Below, one piece after another: positions 59,201 through 64,000 of a DNA stretch of 64,000 nt (positions are counted from its first letter, which is position 1; every line of letters begins with the position of its first letter). This stretch comes from Paludibacteraceae bacterium (GTDB taxonomy: Bacteria > Bacteroidota > Bacteroidia > Bacteroidales > Paludibacteraceae): positions 1 to 64,000 of the forward strand of contig JAFSKL010000019.1 of NCBI GenBank assembly GCA_017448985.1, read 5' to 3'. A program made the position numbers and the translations under genes. A model generated the notes under the pieces. The model ran no database searches. It worked only from the letters and a program-made list of their open reading frames with translations, and was not told the origin of the DNA.

Positions 59201-62200
59201 GGCATAGAAGTTGCATCACTGCTCCAACCCGCAAATGTGTACCCCGTCTTACTTAAAGTCGGATAAGTAATCGCACTGCCATATGCCAACGCATTGTTCG
59301 CCTCCGTGTAAGAGCCGGAAGGTGTTCCGCCATCAAAGTTCCATGCAAACTTATGAGTGTTCACTGTCCACTTAGCATACAGCGTGATATCTTTTGTAAA
59401 GGCGGTTGCTCCGAGAGAAGTTACCTTTGATTCTGCCTTGCAATTCGAAAGCGTATGCCAGCCGTCAAATGTATATCCGGATTTATTATTAACGCCATTC
59501 AAGGTCGTAGTCGTACCATAGGTATGCTTCGTCGGGTGCGCATCCGGGGTGTCAATATGCGTGCTGGAGAATGCAGCCTTGCCTTGGTCCATATAAGTAA
59601 TATCATACTGCTTTTGTGTCCAATGCGCATAATAGGTTGCATTAGCAGTTACTTTGGTAGTCTGGGTTATCTGCGTTCCTCCCGACTCCGTAGTAAACCA
59701 ACCTGCTAATGTATAACCATCCCGATAAGCAGCAGGTAATTCTCCGATAAAGGCGTCTTGGGAATATGCCATAGTAGTTGCCTCCGTAGTACCACCATTC
59801 GCATTCCAAGTTACCGTCTTCGGATTCTTCATCCATTTATTCAAGTTCTTACTATAGATGAATTTATCTCCGGAGACAGCCCCTGCAGTCGCTAAATAAC
59901 TGCCATCGCCATTGAGTAGTTGGGCAGGAGTCATGGGAACATTTACAGATGTACCCAATTTATTACTTGCATATTGGATATCATTAGAATTACCAGGTGC
60001 TGCTGCGGATAAATTGATGGTGCCAGTTCCATTAGATGAGATGATAGCAGCGCCATTACTGGTTGTGTATAACGAGCCACTAACGCTCATTGTACCATTC
60101 AGATCAACTTTTGCATCCACCAAATCTGCCTTTGTGCGAGTATAAGTACGTGTCGGAGTAAATGAAGAACGGCTCCAATTCGTCCCTCCGCTATAGAGGT
60201 TAAATTCAGCAAAACCTTTATCTATCCATTCATCTCGATCATAAATGATTAGTTTACTGGAAATATTTACAGTTACTCCCTCATCAACTATAAGTTCTGC
60301 TCCGGGTAAAAATGACACCGCATATGGGACACTAAATGTGGAAGCAGATCCGTTAAGAGTATGACATTTAACCGACATATTACTCGTTATAGGAAGGACA
60401 TAGTTTCTCGTATCTATAGTCATTGTATATATGGTCATGCTTATGTAGTTCAACTTTGCATTACCGTAAATATCATAAGTAGTTCTATCCGTAGCAGGAT
60501 TATATGTTCTTACTAAATAAGATCCGGATGAAGTCAGACCAAACAATCCCGTATCATTTGTTCCCACTAAAGCTGCATTGACATTTTTAATCGAACCAGA
60601 AGGTACCGTCATCTGGGCATACACAGTTTCGGTAGCACCATATTCAATTTTTAGCGGGGATTCAACATTCTGAACATAGTACTGATTTAAAAAGAATGCT
60701 TTTTCATTCCAACCAGATGCCGCAGAGCCACCAGGATTATTTTGATGTTGGAACACCTCATGAACTTTGCCACCATTCTTCACAGTAACAAGTCCCTGGA
60801 TTCCCGTAACAAACCCCCAACAATAGAGATTAGCGCTATTATTGATTGTTATAGTACTATTTTTTGACATTTCAATACGTCCAAAGGCTGTTGCAGGAGC
60901 TCCGCTTCCCGCACCGCCACCATTCGGTGCGCATAAATCGGCCATCACATACAAACTGCCCGCTACGGTTATGTTTGCGCCAGAGCCAAGAGTAAGCAGT
61001 ACATATTGACTTGCACTTGAATAAGCCTGATTTTTCTCATAGGTCGACGAAGGCGATGTGTATGTTGCGCCTGTTGATTCGTATGGTACAATCAATGACA
61101 CCCCACTCGGAATGGTATAATCCCCGGCCTCAACATACGCATTCTGCACCACGGTGATTTTTCCACTGCTGCCTACTGCAGTCAATGCCTCTCTGAGTGT
61201 CGCATACTGCGTACTATTCGTGCTTACCAAGAATGGTTTAGCATCACCAAACGTAACACCTACCGTCTTTGCCGCAGTACCCGTTGTCTCGTATAGGCTG
61301 GATGGTGTAGTTTTGGGTGTGCTTCCGTCCGTCCATGATGTAACACCATAGCCAGTCTTTGGAGTTGCTTCCAAGCGAAGCACATCGGTCTTGTGTTGCG
61401 CTTGTGTCGTGTTAGCTGTTTTTCCAACTGAGGTAAATACTTCTGTGAACGTCCATACATACTCATCATCTACTTCAACTATATCCAACACAGAAGCGGT
61501 ATATTCACCTTTCGTTTGATCAGGCTTATTATAGGTGATGTTTATGGTTGTAGCATCTTCCACAAACTTCGCGTAAAGCGTAATCGTATCAGGATTTAAA
61601 GGGTCGGTACTTGCCGTGCTCGAAGCCGTATATTTACCATCGGAAGCCACAGATGCTGCAACTGTGCATGCTGCATCCGTGTACCATCCGCTTAGTTTGT
61701 ATCCATATTTAGGTTTGGCATATACATAGACATCCGTTGTATGCGTTACCCGATATGCATAGGCGAATTGCGACGACTCGCTTGAAAATTCCGTATATGC
61801 CGGTGATGTCAACTTCGTATCACTTACCAGCACCATACCCAATCCCGGTGTAGCCGGTTGAGCTTGTACCTCCATATAGTAGAGGTTGAAATCAAATGCT
61901 GCATAAACCGTTTTTGTCGTCGGGCTACCTTCTGCATGCGAACTAACCGCAAACGTATATGCCCAACTTGCATTAGTACTCAGCGGAGTGCCTGTACAGG
62001 TCGCATTATCATACCAGCCGCGGAACACATAGCGCTTATCATTAGGCTGGGCATACAGATAATACGTTTGATTAACACTTGCAGGAGGAGTAGCATCACT
62101 ATTATACGTTGTAATCTTCGCCGTTTGTGGATTTTCCGAGAATGTTACACCGCTCGTTCCTTCAATATCGGAAATATAGATAGTTCCTCCACCCGGCATA

Positions 62201-63048
62201 CTATACGGAACGGCTGCAATACTGGCATCCAGTTGACCAAAATATTTTGTTGCGGTTTTGAATTTGGCATATACAGATGTCTCGCCACTTACCGTAAATG
62301 TATACGATGAGTTAGTTTCAAGAGCCGTTCCTGTAAACGAAGCATTGTTGTACCACCCATCAAAATTGGATGCGTCGGACGAAACCGTAACCACATCACC
62401 CGCATAGGATGTTTGTTGACCGGATGCAGCAGTCGAACTCTCAGTCATGGAGAAATTATAACCTCCGGTGGTAAAAGCATTATTTTCAATAGTCGTATAG
62501 GAATACGATACCGTGTAAGAACCATCTACCGGTACACCGAACGTAACGGTAACAGTATTTGGATCTGTTTTCCATTTAGCAGTCGCCGTTCCGGTGTTAG
62601 TGTCATCTGCCTTATTTGAAGTAACCGTAATCTTGGCGCCAGCAGCTTTACTGGTATTGTCAATAGTCACACCTTCATAAGATCCACTTACTGTCCATCC
62701 GTCGAATGCATACCCACGAGCTGCCTTTGCCCATGCGTAATAGGAATTCGTCTTGGACGATCCTCCTGTATCACTGGATTGCCCAACGCTTCCAGATGCA
62801 CCATATTGGCTATCTTCGGTTGGAGCAGTATTGTTATTGACCGTCGAAGGAGTATACACCAATCCCTTACCGGTGTCATTGGATGTAACATTAAAAGCTG
62901 TATAATAATTACTTCCAGCCCACATCTTCCCTACACCGAGAAGGATGATCATAGTAAGGATTAGGCTTCTCGTCACAAACTTGTTTTGCGTTGTGATCAA
63001 TTTCTTTGCCACACTTGTGGCTTGTGTAAATGTTGTTTTCATATTCAT
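56236..63048 (-). CDS. Giant secreted repeat protein 3 (2270 aa)
   Basis: An N-terminal signal (hydrophobic about 28-41, ending KMWAGS) is followed by several short InlB-like units (AFDGWTVSG, FDGWYNNASFTG, FRGWYDNATCTG, LSGWYTDAACT). The shared central module follows (DNA about 59970-61145; NLYCWGFVTG, NQYYVQNVESPLKIEYGA, LPITSNMSV). At least eight InlB/Flg_new repeats come next. The C-terminal region is shared with giant 2 (WNAFGVPFVIDLDEV, KLYMIAFDKH, TAPRRAKTQ, MADRLFILADED, RAQMWVEKYGEQLCKNT). The end is LIDDKVYIFRNGAVYTITG plus QTIK. The start may be M1 or M3. It begins 31 nt after the ORF6N gene with no promoter between. Confidence 0.82.
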   Translation of the reverse strand: MNMKTTFTQATSVAKKLITTQNKFVTRSLILTMIILLGVGKMWAGSNYYTAFNVTSNDTGKGLVYTPSTVNNNTAPTEDSQYGASGSVGQSSDTGGSSKTNSYYAWAKAARGYAFDGWTVSGSYEGVTIDNTSKAAGAKITVTSNKADDTNTGTATAKWKTDPNTVTVTFGVPVDGSYTVSYSYTTIENNAFTTGGYNFSMTESSTAASGQQTSYAGDVVTVSSDASNFDGWYNNASFTGTALETNSSYTFTVSGETSVYAKFKTATKYFGQLDASIAAVPYSMPGGGTIYISDIEGTSGVTFSENPQTAKITTYNSDATPPASVNQTYYLYAQPNDKRYVFRGWYDNATCTGTPLSTNASWAYTFAVSSHAEGSPTTKTVYAAFDFNLYYMEVQAQPATPGLGMVLVSDTKLTSPAYTEFSSESSQFAYAYRVTHTTDVYVYAKPKYGYKLSGWYTDAACTVAASVASDGKYTASSTASTDPLNPDTITLYAKFVEDATTINITYNKPDQTKGEYTASVLDIVEVDDEYVWTFTEVFTSVGKTANTTQAQHKTDVLRLEATPKTGYGVTSWTDGSTPKTTPSSLYETTGTAAKTVGVTFGDAKPFLVSTNSTQYATLREALTAVGSSGKITVVQNAYVEAGDYTIPSGVSLIVPYESTGATYTSPSSTYEKNQAYSSASQYVLLTLGSGANITVAGSLYVMADLCAPNGGGAGSGAPATAFGRIEMSKNSTITINNSANLYCWGFVTGIQGLVTVKNGGKVHEVFQHQNNPGGSAASGWNEKAFFLNQYYVQNVESPLKIEYGATETVYAQMTVPSGSIKNVNAALVGTNDTGLFGLTSSGSYLVRTYNPATDRTTYDIYGNAKLNYISMTIYTMTIDTRNYVLPITSNMSVKCHTLNGSASTFSVPYAVSFLPGAELIVDEGVTVNISSKLIIYDRDEWIDKGFAEFNLYSGGTNWSRSSFTPTRTYTRTKADLVDAKVDLNGTMSVSGSLYTTSNGAAIISSNGTGTINLSAAAPGNSNDIQYASNKLGTSVNVPMTPAQLLNGDGSYLATAGAVSGDKFIYSKNLNKWMKNPKTVTWNANGGTTEATTMAYSQDAFIGELPAAYRDGYTLAGWFTTESGGTQITQTTKVTANATYYAHWTQKQYDITYMDQGKAAFSSTHIDTPDAHPTKHTYGTTTTLNGVNNKSGYTFDGWHTLSNCKAESKVTSLGATAFTKDITLYAKWTVNTHKFAWNFDGGTPSGSYTEANNALAYGSAITYPTLSKTGYTFAGWSSDATSMPDADLTITASWTIDQYTLTVLSADETMGTVTGDGLYDYGTNVTITATPKSGFKFVKWDDDNTNASREVTIPVGGVTYTATFEADIANYTVKHWQQNLTADGYDEVEADRQTTSGTIGEQTAAEAKTYEGFTARSFEQVTIAVSGTVVNIYYDRNTNNITSSPASGGSYTVKVGGVEVVSGKFGQTVTLSATADSYYSFTSWSVTAGENAVTVTNNQFTMPDADVTISATFTRNTQPITITIPDEGGTVTGVVSGNSYPEGSEQTIEAVPAEHYHFVEWSDHITDNPRTITVGTSNVYTPIFAINTHKLLWNFDGGTPSGSYTEANNTLAYGSTITYPTTVTKDGYQLSGWSSSPSGNPETMPDEDLTITALWVETYTITFMNFDNEEWSECWSEPFAEGAEIVYNGPEPTRPSTNQYEYTFIGWSETAVTGAEGEVLTSLGTASESCTKTFYARYSKEEVEYDIKWINWNGDLLDSSTRTYGYTPLPEYGGDAPTRPTTDGQMYRWIGWDNQDEAIAAGKEVTFTAQFESITELVATAENPIEITENTTVNVTIVKVKGNLTVEEGSMLTTEDLILEASNDDSGNILDVNRVLLKVNGHAYFDYEFNTDPWHWNAFGVPFVIDLDEVAPLKEKTASLNILGSDDYDIIYYDTEERASNGPSKNCWKYIDAQSEHKLYPGKLYMIAFDKHVGHVNVLRFTKASGATIDYNEDVELITTGEKGGNNNWNGIANPKTFHALLGAGVTECQVHDGGAFGNDGYQTYDMDAKKFIVGKAVFVQVPNHQDPVVVNKADDESEIAIKTAPRRAKTQTNAERYDVQIAPVDGEMADRLFILADEDKAEEYIIVADLAKAGISPVRAQMWVEKYGEQLCKNTATMINNQAVYPLGISVPNAGEYEIYINERPEEDAVLYLTFDGRPIWNLYYGPYTANLEKGTTQHYGLLLVRRNVPTDIDPVQATEQSSAQKLLIDDKVYIFRNGAVYTITGQTIK

Positions 63049-63078
63049 TTTGTATCTTTAATATTTCTGCTATTTGGT

Positions 63079-63699
63079 TTATTTCTTTTCGTCTTTATTG
63101 CCACGGATTACTTTATGACGGATCTTTACCATCGCAAAATTCAATTCCACTTCCGTCTCTGTGCCCACAGTTTCGTATTGCGACCCCAAAATATCTCCAA
63201 TCAATTCTCCGCTCTTTTGCATCAGGCTCTTCTTTTGTTTCTCATCCTCAGCTTGTACCGCAGACTGCATCGTCCTTGCCAACTCACGTATCTGCACAAA
63301 AGTTTCAATAATCGCCAAAGTCGTTTGCGTCGCCCGCGGACTCTTCAAAATCGTTGCCAACATATAGAGACCGCGCTCCGTAAAAGCAGTAGGGATCTTA
63401 CGAGCACCGCCCCAACTTGAAGTCAAATTTTTCGACCGCAAGTCTGTAAGTTCCTGATTATCAGTCAATTGCGAACTTGATGTCAAAATTTTTGATTTCA
63501 AGTCTGCTACTTCTTGCTTATCAAGTTTAAACAAATATCCGACAGGGAACTTATCCGGATTATTCTTTACCGCTTGATTAACCACTCTGGTCTCTACACC
63601 ATATAACTGAGCCACATCGGCATCCAACAATACCGGCTCGCCGCGCAGAACAATAATCCTATCCTTTACTTGTTCGTATTTAACGATTTCGTTTGTCAT
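63079..63699 (-). CDS. ORF6N-domain DNA-binding protein
   Basis: 206 residues from the ATG at 63699 (MTNEIVKYEQVKDRIIVLRG). The ORF6N domain shows VLLDADVAQLYGVETRVVNQ, AVKNNPDKFPVGYLFKL and PTAFTERGLYMLATILKS. A coiled C-terminal part follows. An internal duplication (D-L-K-S-K-I-L-T-S-S and D-L-R-S-K-N-L-T-S-S) sits between. ORF6N proteins are phage- and mobile-element-linked DNA-binding proteins, common as single accessory genes in Bacteroidetes. Here it directly precedes giant 3 and shares its promoter, so it may regulate that unit; this is inference. Confidence 0.85.
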   Translation of the reverse strand: MTNEIVKYEQVKDRIIVLRGEPVLLDADVAQLYGVETRVVNQAVKNNPDKFPVGYLFKLDKQEVADLKSKILTSSSQLTDNQELTDLRSKNLTSSWGGARKIPTAFTERGLYMLATILKSPRATQTTLAIIETFVQIRELARTMQSAVQAEDEKQKKSLMQKSGELIGDILGSQYETVGTETEVELNFAMVKIRHKVIRGNKDEKK

Positions 63700-63787
63700 C
63701 TCGTTTCTCTTTCTTCGTTGTTGCTTTTTATGCCTCATTCACACGTGCAAGTACACACGAATCATAAAGCTTTGCACAAAAAGCGTG

Positions 63788-63818
63788 CAAAGTTACAAAA
63801 ATGAAATGATATACACAA
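63788..63818 (-). promoter_or_regulatory. Promoter of the ORF6N-giant 3 unit
   Basis: Minus strand TTG (63816-63818), 20-bp spacer, TAACTTTG (63788-63795). Confidence 0.75.
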
Positions 63819-64000
63819 TACTTTTATAAATAAAAGTGCAAAAAATCTTAAATTTGCTACTTATAAATATCAATTAGTAGCACTGCCGAACATTTCTGCT
63901 ACAAAGGACATTTTTGCCGATTTTTCAATTTGAAATGAACTGATTTAACAGCATTCGCTAGTCTTTAGCAGGGACATGCTCAATAACCGAGTTCGGTAGA
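63819..64000. other. AT-rich right edge, no gene seen
   Basis: No convincing frame, RNA or repeat. It probably lies between the ORF6N promoter and a gene outside the window. Confidence 0.4.

Overview
The window looks like a chromosomal segment of an uncultured gut- or rumen-type Bacteroidales bacterium. About a dozen promoters fit the Bacteroidetes form TTG-N20-TAnnTTTG almost exactly. Ordinary genes lack Shine-Dalgarno sequences while rpsU carries a perfect one. TonB, a TPP-riboswitch-controlled TonB-dependent receptor, short Bacteroidales-type peptides and giant secreted repeat proteins point the same way. The genus cannot be fixed from the sequence; a Paludibacteraceae-like lineage is only a guess.

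Layout. 1-1.1 kb: accessory remnants (partial HTH gene, and an antitoxin next to a broken GNAT toxin). 1.6-3.3 kb: a small ORF and an AAA/DUF4143 ATPase between two 39-bp direct repeats. 3.3-15.4 kb: housekeeping genes: a pullulanase lipoprotein, pnp, the operon marC-rpiB-radical SAM-MBL hydrolase, efp, tcdA, a structured leader with tRNA-Leu(CAA) and rpsU, recG and tonB. 15.6-24.8 kb: hexuronate catabolism (uxaC, kdgK, eda, exuT, and a secreted propeller-like protein), split by an accessory insert (RhuM-Fic, transglutaminase-like protein, small ORF, 11-bp repeats). uxuA and uxuB are not in the window. 24.9-32.6 kb: pckA, then tsaC, a sugar transferase, a radical SAM gene, xseB, a four-helix membrane protein, and a TPP riboswitch with a probable thiamine receptor.

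32.7-63.8 kb: about 31 kb with every gene on the minus strand, in four apparent transcription units. (a) ORF6N protein - 2270-aa giant - 51-aa peptide. (b) hipBA with its own promoter and operator-like repeat. (c) RelA/SpoT-domain protein - 2073-aa giant - 47-aa peptide - 608-aa secreted protein. (d) 3704-aa giant - 262-aa membrane-anchored protein. The three giants are paralogs. They share a central module of about 400 residues, InlB-type (Listeria-Bacteroides) repeats and/or beta-helix rungs, and a short C-terminal tag. The exuT-linked secreted protein also carries the tag. The two peptides are related (M-E/K-K-x-Y-x-F-P-x-x-E start, A-P-V-F end) and each follows a giant. This giant-peptide family, with a regulatory or stress gene leading two of the units, is the best candidate here for an undescribed system. 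Its function is unknown to me.

All calls come from reading the sequence and from remembered family features. No search or fold was run.
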